From contig JAVBLS010000007.1 in the NCBI GenBank assembly GCA_031553235.1, positions 62,001-126,000 of the forward strand: a DNA stretch of 64,000 nt, in the 5' to 3' direction. A program made the translations under genes and the position numbers. The notes under the pieces are model-generated. The model did not search any database, was not told the DNA's origin, and was given only the letters and a program-made list of their open reading frames with translations. Positions 8,541-19,122 of this stretch are shown piece by piece. This DNA comes from Frigididesulfovibrio sp031553235. Its GTDB lineage: Bacteria; Desulfobacterota; Desulfovibrionia; Desulfovibrionales; Desulfovibrionaceae. Numbering within the stretch: position 1 is the stretch's first letter; each line of letters opens with the position of its first letter.

Positions 8541-9572
8541 CGCGCTCAGGCCCAATTCCCGGGCCACCGCCGCCCAGACCCGCTCGGGATCGACCCGACG
8601 CATGCACTCATGCGTGCCCAAGGGACATTCCTGGGGCCCGTGCAGACCGCAGGGACGGCACGAGACAGCCTCTTCAAACACCGTGCTGCGTTCTCCGCGT
8701 GGGAAAAAACCCAAATTGCGCACTGTGGGGCCAAAAACAGCCACCGTGGGCACACGCTGGGCCCAGGACAGGTGCATAGGGCCGGAGTCGTTGGTCAGGT
8801 AGCAGGAAAGTCGGGCAATGCGGGCGGCCAACTGGGCCAGAGCAAGTTTGCCGGAAAGATCGATCAGGCCGGTGCCGTCGGTCTCGGCCTCCATGCGCCG
8901 CCGCACCTCGGCGGCCACCTCCTCTTCCCCCGGCCCGGCAAAAAGCAACACCCGCGCCCCGTGGCGCAGGGCCCGCGCACCCACGGCGGCAAAATACTCG
9001 ACGGGCCAACGCTTGGTCGCCCAAACCGAACCGGGGTGCAAACCGAGCACGGGGCCGGAAATTTGCCCGAAAAAGGCCTCTGCCTCGCGCCGGGCCGCTT
9101 CGGGCAAAACAATGCGGGGCCAAGTGTCCGCCGGCGCGACTCCCAGGGGTTCCAGCAGGCCCAGCAGCCGTTCCACCTCCTCGCGCTCGGCAAAGCGGCG
9201 CGGCACGCGGGCGGTACAGGCCAGGGCGCTGCAGGCCCCCTCCAGATAGCCGATGCGCACGGGCGCCCCGGACAGACGGCAGATCGCGGCGCTGCGCGGG
9301 CTTAAGTGGGCGTTGATCCACAGGTCGTAGCGCCGGGCGCGGATCTCCCCGAGTATGCGCCACAGGCCGGCTGCGCCTTTGTAGGCGCCGCGTTTATCAA
9401 AGGCCGTGACCCGATGCAGATCCGGATGAGCCGCGAACAGCGGGGCCAAGCCGCCGCGCACGTAATAATCAATCGCCGCACCGGAAAAGGCGCGTTTCAA
9501 ACTCTGCAGCAGCGGCAGGGTGAGCACGGCGTCGCCCAGAAAGGCGGTGTTCCAGACGCCTATGCGCTCCAC
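8535..9572 (-). CDS. waaF: Glycosyltransferase family 9 (LPS heptosyltransferase type)
   Basis: A 345-residue GT9 enzyme of the ADP-heptose:LPS heptosyltransferase type, acting on the inner face of the inner membrane in lipopolysaccharide core synthesis. N-terminal NTAFLGDAVLTLPLLQSL is the first Rossmann fold. GLHPGSVWATKRWP is the hallmark phosphate-binding loop, and LTNDSGPMHLSWA is the nucleotide-sugar site. The start is GTG at 9572, overlapping the upstream gmhB end by 13 bases, so the two heptose genes are one transcript. WaaF (heptosyltransferase II) is the best guess; WaaC or another GT9 member cannot be excluded. Confidence 0.87.
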   Translation of the reverse strand: MERIGVWNTAFLGDAVLTLPLLQSLKRAFSGAAIDYYVRGGLAPLFAAHPDLHRVTAFDKRGAYKGAAGLWRILGEIRARRYDLWINAHLSPRSAAICRLSGAPVRIGYLEGACSALACTARVPRRFAEREEVERLLGLLEPLGVAPADTWPRIVLPEAARREAEAFFGQISGPVLGLHPGSVWATKRWPVEYFAAVGARALRHGARVLLFAGPGEEEVAAEVRRRMEAETDGTGLIDLSGKLALAQLAARIARLSCYLTNDSGPMHLSWAQRVPTVAVFGPTVRNLGFFPRGERSTVFEEAVSCRPCGLHGPQECPLGTHECMRRVDPERVWAAVARELGLSAQ

Positions 9573-10186
9573 AGGGCAATGCCTCGCACAAGTTGCCGAA
9601 AATTTTCAATGATCAGGTGCGGGGCATGACCGGCGGCATTCCGGTCCAGCCGGGGCAACGGGCCGGCGGCACGTCGATCCGGCCGAGACAATGGGTCGGT
9701 CGGTCTGCACAGGACTTCCAGGGTCTTGCCGCCTTTGCCCGTAAGGGTCAAAACCCGCAGGGCCAGGCCGGCTCCGGCCGCAAAGGCCAGGTCTTCGATT
9801 TTATCCCCCACCATGCCGCACTCGGCCGGTTGCAGTCGGAATTCCTCAGCCAGTTCCCGCCACATGCCCAAGCCGGGCTTGCGGCAGGCACAGCCGGCTT
9901 CAGGGGCATGAGGGCAAAAACGCACGGCCGCGAGTTCCACTCCAAAAACGCCGAGCAGTTCCGCCATGCGGGCATTGCAGTCGTGGGCGGCGTGTTCGAC
10001 GAAATAGCCCCGGCCGATGCCCGACTGGTTGGAAACGACGAAAAAGCGCACCCCTTGGCCGGCCAGATCGCGCAGGGCTTCGCCCACGCCGGGCAAAAGC
10101 TCCACGCCCGCCGGGTCGGCAAGGTAGTGGGCGTCGCGGATCAGGGTGCCGTCCCTGTCCAGAAGGAGAGAACGTAGCGGGTTCAC
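9560..10186 (-). CDS. gmhB: D-glycero-D-manno-heptose 1,7-bisphosphate 7-phosphatase
   Basis: A 208-residue HAD phosphatase of the GmhB type, which removes the 7-phosphate during ADP-heptose synthesis for the LPS core. Motif I is LLLDRDGTLI, motif II is VVSNQSGIGRGYF, and the zinc loop CPHAPEAGCACRKP is diagnostic for GmhB and histidinol-phosphatase relatives. GMVGDKIEDL is the late acidic motif. The start is taken as GTG 10186 because GGGAGG lies nine bases upstream; an in-frame ATG further up adds unlikely sequence. The C-terminal 40 residues are Arg/Pro-rich and look non-conserved. Its pairing with a heptosyltransferase supports the role. Confidence 0.9.
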   Translation of the reverse strand: MNPLRSLLLDRDGTLIRDAHYLADPAGVELLPGVGEALRDLAGQGVRFFVVSNQSGIGRGYFVEHAAHDCNARMAELLGVFGVELAAVRFCPHAPEAGCACRKPGLGMWRELAEEFRLQPAECGMVGDKIEDLAFAAGAGLALRVLTLTGKGGKTLEVLCRPTDPLSRPDRRAAGPLPRLDRNAAGHAPHLIIENFRQLVRGIALWSA

Positions 10187-10531
10187 GGCAAAAGGCCTCC
10201 GGGAGTGTTGCCCGCGTTTTGTGGCATGGACGGTCGAATTAAGCAAGGGCGGCGGGCGGGCTTGCCTTCCTCCTCCTCAGCCGCTACTTCAGTTCCTCTC
10301 CTTCTTTCCCCAAGCCACCGCTGAAGTCGTCGGCGGGGCTCCCTTTTTCAGGCCGCGTGCGCGGGCCGCGAAAGAGGACTTTTTCCGTACGGAATGCGGC
10401 AATCCGCGCCCCTCTTGCCAAGGAGGCCAAAAACAGGTAAAAACGCGGCAACGATATGCTTTTCACACCATGTCGCTCGGCCACGCGGGGCGGCATGTCC
10501 TAATAAGGCTACGGCAGACTTGAGGGAAAGA
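10187..10531. other. Divergent intergenic region gmhB/ccmE, no gene seen
   Basis: 345 bases between divergent genes. It must hold both promoters, but I could not find a convincing -35/-10 pair with normal spacing. Open frames here have no recognisable product. Confidence 0.4.
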
Positions 10532-10945
10532 ATGGCCGCAAAAAGCAGCAAAAGCTTGTATTTGGCAGCATTGGTCCTGTTTCTGGCATGTGTCGGCGGT
10601 CTCGCGTTTTTGGGCTTTTCCGAAAACTCGGTGTACTTCCTGAACGTGTCCGAAGCTTTGGCCATGCCCGCCGGCAAGCTGCACTCCGCCCGTCTCTTCG
10701 GCACCGTCAAGGCCGAGGGCATCGACATGGCGACGAACGGTGCCGGCGTGGCCTTTCTTCTGGTGGACAAAGACGACGTGGGCAAAACCCTGCGCGTGAT
10801 CTACCGGGGCCAAGTGCCGGACACCTTCAAGGCCGGGGCGGAGGTCATTGTGGAAGGCGCTCTCAGCGCCGACGGCGGCCAATTTGACGCCGGCACCCTG
10901 ATGACCAAGTGTCCCTCCAAGTACCAAAAGGAAAACCGCACGTAG
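10532..10945 (+). CDS. ccmE: Cytochrome c maturation haem chaperone CcmE, Cys variant
   Basis: A 137-residue CcmE, the periplasm-facing membrane-anchored chaperone that accepts haem from CcmABCD and hands it to CcmF. A single TM helix (about 9-29) is followed by the OB-fold domain (YFLNVSEAL, HSARLFGTVKA, VIYRGQVPDTFKAGAEVIVEG). The usual haem-binding His motif HxxxY is replaced by CxxxY (Cys127-Pro-Ser-Lys-Tyr131). Cys-type CcmE is an established variant in Desulfovibrio and archaea, associated with Ccm systems lacking CcmG and CcmH; neither is present here. TGAGGGA precedes the ATG. First gene of the ccm operon. Confidence 0.95.
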   Translation: MAAKSSKSLYLAALVLFLACVGGLAFLGFSENSVYFLNVSEALAMPAGKLHSARLFGTVKAEGIDMATNGAGVAFLLVDKDDVGKTLRVIYRGQVPDTFKAGAEVIVEGALSADGGQFDAGTLMTKCPSKYQKENRT

Positions 10946-11031
10946 GCCGCACCCGCCCTGTCGGAAGTGCCGTGCCCGCCGGTTGAACGGACTCAATTTC
11001 ATCCGTCGCCTTTTTGGCGGCAGGAGAGCGC

Positions 11032-13037
<2,006 letters not shown>

Positions 13038-13038
<1 letters not shown>

Positions 13039-13670
13039 TGCTGCTGCGCCTGGAACAGGTGGCCCGTTCCTATGGAGATCGGCTGATCTTCAAGGACGTG
13101 GATTTCAGCCTCGCCCCGGGCGAAGTGGTCTTGCTGCTCGGCCCCAACGGCGCGGGCAAATCCACCCTGATGCTGGTCATGGCCGGGCTGCTTGCCCCCG
13201 GGGCGGGCACGGTCGGCCTGCGCGACGGCACGCGCATCGGCCGCATCGGCCACCAGGGCTGCTTGTATCCCCGGCTCTCGGCTTTGGAAAACCTGCGTTT
13301 CTGGAGCGCCCTGCACGGCCGGCCCGCCGGGGAAGACGCGCTCTTCCTGGCCCTGGAGCAGGTGGATCTGGCCGCCTTTGCAGAAGAACCGGCCGCCTCC
13401 TTCTCGCGCGGCATGGCCCAGCGACTGGATCTGGCCCGAGTTTTTCTGCTTGAGCCGGACATCCTGCTTCTGGACGAGCCGGGCACGGGCCTGGACACCC
13501 GCTCCACCCGGGCCCTGCGCGCGGCCGTGGCCGCCACCCGCCGGCGCGGCGCCGGGGTGGTCTGGATCACCCATACTCCGGAAAGCGACCTGGAATACGC
13601 CGACCGGGCCGTGCGCCTGGAAAAGAAACGCCTGCTGGACGGCCCGCCGATCAACGGAGGAGCGGCCTGA
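13038..13670 (+). CDS. ccmA: Haem exporter ATP-binding protein CcmA
   Basis: A 210-residue ABC ATPase, the motor subunit of CcmAB(CD), which releases haem-loaded CcmE. Walker A is LGPNGAGKST, the signature is FSRGMAQRLDLAR, Walker B is ILLLDEPGTGLD, and the switch His is in WITHTPE. It overlaps ccmF and ccmB by one base each (TGATG), indicating coupled translation. Length is normal for CcmA. Confidence 0.95.
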
Positions 13671-14344
13671 TGCTGCGCGCCGCCCTGCTCATCGCCGGCA
13701 AAGACCTACGCCTGATCATGGGCCGGGGCTTCGGCCCGGCCCAGGCCCTGCTGCTCGGGCTTTTACTGATCTTCCTGTTCAGCCTGGCCGGCAAGGTCGG
13801 CGAGCGCATTTCACCCCAGGCGGCCGCGGCCGTGTTCTGGATGGCTTCGGCCTTCTGCCAGGTGCTCATTTTCAGCACCCTTTACGGCTACGAAGAAGGC
13901 GGCCCACGCCTGGGTCTGCTCGGCATGCCCCAGCCGGTCCAGGCCGTCTGGCTCGGCAAGGCCGGGGCCGGGCTGCTGGTGCTGCTGCTTTCCCAGGCGA
14001 TCTTTCTGCCCGCCTCGATTATTTTCCTGGGCCAGACGCCTTCCGCCCTCTGGCACCAGGGTTTTTTGATGCTGTTGATCGTCGATCTCGGCATCGCCGC
14101 CTTGGGCTCCCTGCTCGGGGCCCTTTCGCAGGGGCAATCCACCCGCGAATCCCTGCTCGGGATCATTCTCTTTCCCCTGCTCACCCCGCTGTTCCTGGCC
14201 GGCATCCGCCTGGGAGCGGCGGCCTTTTCCGGCACGTCCGAAGAGGGCGCCGGCTCCTGGTTCATCATCGCCCTGGCCTTTGACGGCATTTTCAGCGCCG
14301 CAGCCCTGGTGCTTTTCCCCCATCTTTACAACGCCGAAGAGTAG
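13670..14344 (+). CDS. ccmB: Haem exporter permease CcmB
   Basis: A 224-residue six-TM membrane protein that pairs with CcmA. It begins MLRAALLIAGKDLRLIMGRG, a typical CcmB cytoplasmic start, and includes the family segment LGLLGMPQPVQAVWLGK. The ATG overlaps the ccmA stop. ccmC follows after two bases. Confidence 0.94.
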   Translation: MLRAALLIAGKDLRLIMGRGFGPAQALLLGLLLIFLFSLAGKVGERISPQAAAAVFWMASAFCQVLIFSTLYGYEEGGPRLGLLGMPQPVQAVWLGKAGAGLLVLLLSQAIFLPASIIFLGQTPSALWHQGFLMLLIVDLGIAALGSLLGALSQGQSTRESLLGIILFPLLTPLFLAGIRLGAAAFSGTSEEGAGSWFIIALAFDGIFSAAALVLFPHLYNAEE

Positions 14345-14346
14345 AC

Positions 14347-15042
14347 ATGAGCACACCTCGCGCCAACCCGCTTTTCGCTTTCGCCGCCCTGGCCGGCGGC
14401 CTGGCCTTGGCCGGTTGCCAATGGCTGGTTTTCGTATACGCCCCCACGGCGGCGGACACCGGGATCATCCAAAAAATCTTCTACCTGCACCTGCCCCTGG
14501 CCTGGTGGGCCCTGATCGGTTTCTTCACGACCTTTGTCGCGAGCATTCTCTACTTGGCCACGAAGAAGGCCCACTGGGATCTGCTGGCCGGGGCCGCGGC
14601 CGAGGTCGGGGTGGTTCTGGCCGGGCTGGCCCTGATCACCGGCTCCATCTGGGCCCGGCGCTCCTGGGGTGTGTGGTGGACCTGGGACCCGCGCCTGACC
14701 ACGACCCTGATCATGTGGTTCGTCTACGCGGGCTATCTGGTGGTGCGCAAACTGGAATTGCCGGAAATCCGTCGGGCAAACATCTGCGCCGTGGTCGGCA
14801 TCGCCGCGTTCATCGACGTGCCTCTGGTGTTCTTTTCGGCCCGTCTGTGGCGCTCCATCCACCCGGCCGTGTTTGCCGCCAAGGGCGGCGGCCTGGATCC
14901 GAACATGAAGGTTGCGGTGATCACCTGCGTACTGATCTTTGGGCTGTTCTGGGCGGGGCTGACGGCCTTTCGCTATCAACTCGCCCGGCAGGAACGCAGC
15001 CTGGCAGGGCTGACCGCCGCCCGTCTGGCGCGGGATAGCTAA
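14347..15042 (+). CDS. ccmC: Haem-handling protein CcmC
   Basis: A 231-residue six-TM protein that loads haem onto CcmE. The WWD signature is SWGVWWTWDPRLTTTLIMWF (about residues 111-130). Conserved His residues flank it: FYLHLPLAWWALIGF early and VFFSARLWRSIHP late. Its stop codon directly abuts a dispersed repeat element that separates it from ccmD. Confidence 0.95.
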   Translation: MSTPRANPLFAFAALAGGLALAGCQWLVFVYAPTAADTGIIQKIFYLHLPLAWWALIGFFTTFVASILYLATKKAHWDLLAGAAAEVGVVLAGLALITGSIWARRSWGVWWTWDPRLTTTLIMWFVYAGYLVVRKLELPEIRRANICAVVGIAAFIDVPLVFFSARLWRSIHPAVFAAKGGGLDPNMKVAVITCVLIFGLFWAGLTAFRYQLARQERSLAGLTAARLARDS

Positions 15043-15145
15043 GCAATTTCAAAATGAAATGGCCCATATATATTGTCGACGAACTTCTGAACTAGCCCGC
15101 AAGCGGACACCAGAGTAAAGTAACTTTGAAAAGTTACCTTGCTCC
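15043..15145 (+). repeat. Dispersed palindrome-bounded repeat, copy B (inside ccm operon)
   Basis: Starts on the base after the ccmC TAA with palindrome GCAATTTCA-AAA-TGAAAT. The core 15070-15106 reads ATTGTCGACGAACTTCTGAA then CTAGCCCGCAAGCGG. It ends with a 14-bp palindrome (15113-15126 / 15131-15144, two mismatches) nearly identical to that in copy A. The ccmD ribosome binding site follows within about 10 bases. Confidence 0.75.
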
Positions 15146-15164
15146 GGATATCAAGGAGAAAACC

Positions 15165-15308
15165 ATGGAAGACATCGCGTGGGTTATGTACGCCGGAATG
15201 GCCGCCTGGATCGGCCTCGGCCTGTACCTTTTCCGCCTGGCCCTGCGCCAGGGCTCCCTCGGCCGCCGGCTGGCCATGCTTGAAAGAACCACGGAGCAGG
15301 ATCGATGA
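15165..15308 (+). CDS. ccmD: CcmD-like small membrane protein
   Basis: A 47-residue protein with one hydrophobic helix (about 5-25, WVMYAGMAAWIGLGLYLFRL) followed by a basic tail. Size, topology and position after ccmABC fit CcmD, which stabilises CcmE binding to CcmABC and helps release it. AAGGAG lies just upstream of the ATG at 15165. The stop overlaps the next ATG (ATGA at 15305). Identification rests mainly on context, because CcmD is poorly conserved. Confidence 0.8.
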   Translation: MEDIAWVMYAGMAAWIGLGLYLFRLALRQGSLGRRLAMLERTTEQDR

Positions 15309-15898
15309 GCCCCCGCCATCCGCTGCGCACCTTCACCCTGGGGATGCTCCTGCTCGGACTGTGCGTCATGTTCGGCTCGGCCCTGTATTATCGCTTCAAC
15401 CACGGCGCCTTGATGGAAGAACGCACCCGGCCCCAGGCCACCCGCGACATGCCCGAACCGGCCGCCGCCCCCACCGGCATGGGCTTTGCCCTTTCCGACC
15501 AGCAGACCGACGACATGGGCAAGCTCATGGCCCAACTCCAGGAAGAGCCGAAAGACCCCGCCCTGCTGATGCAAATCGGCGGCCTGTTCATGGAGGCCAA
15601 GGAATGGGGCCGGGCCGGAGTCTTCCTTTCCCGGGCCGTGGTCGCCGCCCCGTCCGACCCCAAACCGCGCTACATGCTGGGCATCACCCTGTTCCGTTCG
15701 GGCAAGGCCCAGGACTCGGCCAAGGTTTTTGAAGATCTGCTGCAGCTCAAGGACGAACCGGCCGCCCGCTTCAACTTGGCGATCATCTACAAATACAGCT
15801 TGAACCGCCTGGACGACGCCAAAAAACTGCTGGACCAGGTAGCCGCCTCGGCCGACCCGGACTTGGCCGCCCAGGCCAAGGTGGAACTGGCAAAATAG
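15305..15898 (+). CDS. Membrane-anchored TPR protein of the ccm operon (CcmI-like)
   Basis: A 197-residue protein with an N-terminal membrane anchor (about 10-28) and a periplasmic part containing tetratricopeptide repeats (DPALLMQIGGLFMEAKEWGR; PKPRYMLGITLFRSGKAQDS; PAARFNLAIIYKYSLNRLDD). In other bacteria CcmI presents apocytochrome c to the ligation machinery through such TPRs. The 4-base overlap with ccmD places it in the operon. No ccmG or ccmH follows, so this may be the only apocytochrome-handling factor encoded here. Exact orthology to CcmI is inference. Confidence 0.8.
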   Translation: MSPRHPLRTFTLGMLLLGLCVMFGSALYYRFNHGALMEERTRPQATRDMPEPAAAPTGMGFALSDQQTDDMGKLMAQLQEEPKDPALLMQIGGLFMEAKEWGRAGVFLSRAVVAAPSDPKPRYMLGITLFRSGKAQDSAKVFEDLLQLKDEPAARFNLAIIYKYSLNRLDDAKKLLDQVAASADPDLAAQAKVELAK

Positions 15899-15909
15899 CG
15901 CAAACCGGC

Positions 15910-15939
15910 TTGACAGAGCACAGACCGCCGCACTAAATA
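15910..15939 (+). promoter_or_regulatory. Candidate sigma-70 promoter of guaBA
   Basis: TTGACA (15910-15915) and TAAATA (15934-15939) are 18 bases apart. A start near 15946 would give a leader of about 115 bases before guaB. Confidence 0.55.
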
Positions 15940-15959
15940 GACGGATTGCACGGCGGTCT
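15922..15959 (+). terminator. Hairpin after ccm operon / in guaB leader
   Basis: A perfect 9-bp stem (15922-15930 / 15951-15959) with a 20-nt loop is followed by only a short T stretch. It may end ccm transcripts weakly. It overlaps the guaB promoter, and its right arm can instead pair with 15964-15968 (cggtc/gaccg), so alternative folds exist. Confidence 0.4.
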
Positions 15960-16062
15960 TTCGAGGACCGGGGGCGTGTCGACGGCGCGCCTCCCTGTTT
16001 CCCCTTCTGCGCGCGGGGGTTGCGGTTGCCGGGCCAACCGCGCCGACAACGAGGTTTTTTTC

Positions 16063-17523
16063 ATGAGCACCATCGTGGGCAAAGGTCTGACCTTTGACGA
16101 TGTTTTGTTGCTGCCCGGCAGTTCGGAAGTCACCCCGGATCTCGTGGATGTTTCGTCCTGGCTCTGCCCTGGGATCAAGTTGAATATCCCGCTGATCTCG
16201 GCCGCCATGGACACGGTGACCGAGTCGGAAATGGCCGTTTCCATGGCCCGCAACGGCGGCATCGGCATCATCCATAAAAATATTCCCATCGACGTCCAAC
16301 GACTTGAACTGGATCGCGTCAAGAAGTCCGAAAGCGGCATGATCACCGATCCGATCACCGTCAGCCCCAACGATACCGTGCAAAAGGCCCTCGACCTGAT
16401 GCGCGACTTCCGCGTTTCGGGCCTGCCGGTGGTACGCGGCGAAAAGCTGGCCGGCATCCTGACCAACCGCGACGTGCGCTTTGTCACCGACCCCTCGGCC
16501 ACCAAAGTCAAAGAAGTCATGACCAGCCGCCGGCTGGTCACCGTGTCCGTGGGCACCACCCTGGAGCAAGCCAAGGATCACCTGCACAAAAACCGCATTG
16601 AAAAACTTCTGGTGGTGGACGACAACAAGCGCCTGCGCGGCTTGATCACCATGAAGGACATCGACAAGATCAAAAAATATCCCAACTCCTGCAAGGACGA
16701 CCAAGGCCGGCTGCGGGTCGGCGGGGCCATTGGCGTGGGCGCGGACTGCCTGCCCCGGGCCGAGGCCCTGATCAAGGCGGGTGCCGACATTCTGGTGCTC
16801 GACTCGGCCCACGGCCATTCGACCAACGTGCTCAGGGCCATTGCCGAGGTCAAGGCGGCCTACCCGAACACCCCCCTGGCGGCCGGCAACATCGGCACCT
16901 ACGAAGGCGCCAAAGCTATTCTCAAGGCCGGTGCCGATACGGTCAAAGTGGGCATCGGGCCCGGCTCCATCTGCACCACCCGCATTGTGGCCGGCGTGGG
17001 TGTGCCGCAGATCACCGCGGTCATGGAAGCGGCGCGCGCGGCCAAAGAACTGGATCGCTGCGTCATTGCCGACGGCGGCATCAAATATTCCGGCGACGTG
17101 GTCAAGGCCCTGGCCGTGGGCGCGCACAGCGTGATGATCGGCGGCCTGCTGGCCGGCAGCGAGGAAAGCCCGGGCGAAACCATTCTCTACCAGGGCCGGA
17201 CTTATAAAATCTACCGCGGCATGGGTTCCATCGACGCCATGAAGGAAGGCAGCTCCGACCGCTACTTCCAGGAGAAGAGCAAGAAGCTCGTGCCCGAAGG
17301 TATTGTCGGCCGGGTGCCCTACAAGGGCCCTGTGGGCGACAGCCTGTACCAGCTTGTGGGCGGCCTGCGCTCCGGCATGGGCTATGTGGGCGCGGCCACT
17401 CTCGCCGACCTGCGCGACAAAGCCCGGCTGACGGAAATCTCCCCGGCCGGCCTGCGCGAAAGCCACGTGCACGATGTAATCATCACCAAAGAAGCCCCCA
17501 ACTATCAGGTAGATAAAGGATAA
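16063..17523 (+). CDS. guaB: Inosine-5'-monophosphate dehydrogenase
   Basis: A 486-residue IMP dehydrogenase, which oxidises IMP to XMP with NAD, the first committed GMP step. The TIM barrel begins GLTFDDVLLLPGSSEV. Two CBS domains sit at roughly 95-205 (ITVSPNDTVQKALDLM and RRLVTVSVGTTLEQAKDHL). The catalytic Cys loop is GPGSICTTRIVAGVGVPQ, and the flap is at EGIVGRVPYKG. ATG 16063 gives the standard N-terminus; the ribosome binding site is weak. guaA starts three bases after its stop, so the two steps of GMP synthesis are co-expressed. Confidence 0.97.
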   Translation: MSTIVGKGLTFDDVLLLPGSSEVTPDLVDVSSWLCPGIKLNIPLISAAMDTVTESEMAVSMARNGGIGIIHKNIPIDVQRLELDRVKKSESGMITDPITVSPNDTVQKALDLMRDFRVSGLPVVRGEKLAGILTNRDVRFVTDPSATKVKEVMTSRRLVTVSVGTTLEQAKDHLHKNRIEKLLVVDDNKRLRGLITMKDIDKIKKYPNSCKDDQGRLRVGGAIGVGADCLPRAEALIKAGADILVLDSAHGHSTNVLRAIAEVKAAYPNTPLAAGNIGTYEGAKAILKAGADTVKVGIGPGSICTTRIVAGVGVPQITAVMEAARAAKELDRCVIADGGIKYSGDVVKALAVGAHSVMIGGLLAGSEESPGETILYQGRTYKIYRGMGSIDAMKEGSSDRYFQEKSKKLVPEGIVGRVPYKGPVGDSLYQLVGGLRSGMGYVGAATLADLRDKARLTEISPAGLRESHVHDVIITKEAPNYQVDKG

Positions 17524-17526
17524 CCA

Positions 17527-19068
17527 ATGTCGCAGTATTCCAAGGTACTGATCGTCGACTTCGGCTCCCAGTATACGCAGCTCATCGCCCGGCGGGTGCG
17601 CGAGGCCGGGGTGTATTCCGAAATTCTGCCCTGCACGGCCACGTCGGAGCAAATCGCCGCTGCCGCTCCCGGCGCGGTGATCCTCTCAGGCGGGCCGGAC
17701 AGCGTGACGGAGCCGGGCGCGCCCGGCCTGAACCCGCAAATCCTCAAGCTCAGCGTGCCGGTGCTGGGCATCTGCTACGGCATGCAGCTGTTTTCCCACG
17801 CTCTGGGCGGCAAACTGGCCACCTCGAAGGACCGTGAATACGGCCCGGCCAAGCTGACCATCACGGGCGAGTCGCCGCTCTTCAAGGGCATCGAGCGTGG
17901 ACCGTTCACCGTCTGGATGTCCCACGGCGACCGGGTCACGGCCACGCCCCCGGGCTTTGCGGTCCTGGCCTCCACGCCCACCCTGGACATGGCGGCCATG
18001 GCCGATGAAAGCCGCAAGCTTTACGCCGTGCAGTTCCACCCCGAAGTGCACCACAGCCAGAACGGCGTGGCCGTACTGCAGAACTTTCTTTTCCACATCG
18101 CCGGGCTCAGTCCAGACTGGAGCATGAGCTCCTTTGTGGAACGCACCGTGGCCGAAAGCCGCGCCAAGGTCGGCGAGCACAACGTGGTGCTCGCCCTTTC
18201 CGGCGGTATTGATTCCACCGTAGTGGCCGCTCTGCTGCACCGGGCCATCGGCCCCCGCCTGCACTGCATCTTCGTGGACCATGGCCTGATGCGCCACAAC
18301 GAGGCGGAAACCGTGGTCGAGATGCTGAACCGCCATCTGCCCGGCCTGAACCTGCACCACGTGCGGGCCCAGAAATTCTTCCTCGACCGCCTGGTCGGGG
18401 TGGAAGACCCGGAGGAAAAACGCCGGATCATCGGCCGCAGCTTCATTGAGCTGTTCGAGTCCGAAGCCCAAAACATTCCCGGCGTGGCCTTTCTTGGCCA
18501 GGGCACCATCTACCCGGACGTGATTGAATCCTACTCGCCCAAGGGTGTGGTCATCAAAAGCCACCATAACGTCGGCGGCCTGCCGGAAAAAATGGCTCTG
18601 AAACTCATTGAACCTCTGCGTGAACTGTTCAAAGATGAGGTCCGCGCCGTCGGCAAAGAGCTGGGACTGCCCGATGAAGTGGTGCATCGCCACCCCTTCC
18701 CGGGTCCCGGTCTGGCCGTGCGCATTCTCGGCGACGTCACTGAAGAGCGTCTGGCCGTGGTGCGGGCCGCAGACCACATAGTGCAGCAAGAGCTGCGCGC
18801 TTCCGGCTGGTACCACAAGGTCTGGCAGGGGTTTGCGGTGTTGTTGCCCCTGAAGACCGTCGGTGTTATGGGGGACGCACGCACTTACGAAAATGTTGTT
18901 GCCCTCCGCGTGGTGGACAGTGTGGATGCCATGACCGCCGACTGGTCGCGCCTGCCCGCCGATCTCCTTGCGGGCATCGCCGGGCGCATCATCAGTGAAG
19001 TCAAGGGAGTCAACCGGGTGGTTTACGATATTTCCTCCAAGCCCCCGGCGACCATCGAGTGGGAATAA
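17527..19068 (+). CDS. guaA: GMP synthase (glutamine-hydrolysing)
   Basis: A 513-residue GMP synthase that aminates XMP with glutamine and ATP. The N-terminal class I amidotransferase domain has the nucleophile loop GICYGMQL and the His/Glu pair QFHPEVHH. The ATP pyrophosphatase domain has the P-loop LSGGIDSTVVA. The C-terminal dimerisation and XMP domain has HPFPGPGLAVRILG and ends KPPATIEWE. Directly downstream of guaB (3-base gap). Length and motif order are normal. Confidence 0.97.
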   Translation: MSQYSKVLIVDFGSQYTQLIARRVREAGVYSEILPCTATSEQIAAAAPGAVILSGGPDSVTEPGAPGLNPQILKLSVPVLGICYGMQLFSHALGGKLATSKDREYGPAKLTITGESPLFKGIERGPFTVWMSHGDRVTATPPGFAVLASTPTLDMAAMADESRKLYAVQFHPEVHHSQNGVAVLQNFLFHIAGLSPDWSMSSFVERTVAESRAKVGEHNVVLALSGGIDSTVVAALLHRAIGPRLHCIFVDHGLMRHNEAETVVEMLNRHLPGLNLHHVRAQKFFLDRLVGVEDPEEKRRIIGRSFIELFESEAQNIPGVAFLGQGTIYPDVIESYSPKGVVIKSHHNVGGLPEKMALKLIEPLRELFKDEVRAVGKELGLPDEVVHRHPFPGPGLAVRILGDVTEERLAVVRAADHIVQQELRASGWYHKVWQGFAVLLPLKTVGVMGDARTYENVVALRVVDSVDAMTADWSRLPADLLAGIAGRIISEVKGVNRVVYDISSKPPATIEWE

Positions 19069-19122
19069 CGGCCTCGCGGACCGCTCCTGCACCCTTTAAT
19101 TCGGCGTGAAGAAAAGGTTCCC

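Noticed and set aside
15787..19092. Long open frames antisense to guaB (621 codons) and guaA (468 codons)
   Set aside because: They lie opposite unmistakable genes, read as His/Gly/Arg-rich low-similarity sequence, and are the usual by-product of GC-rich third positions.
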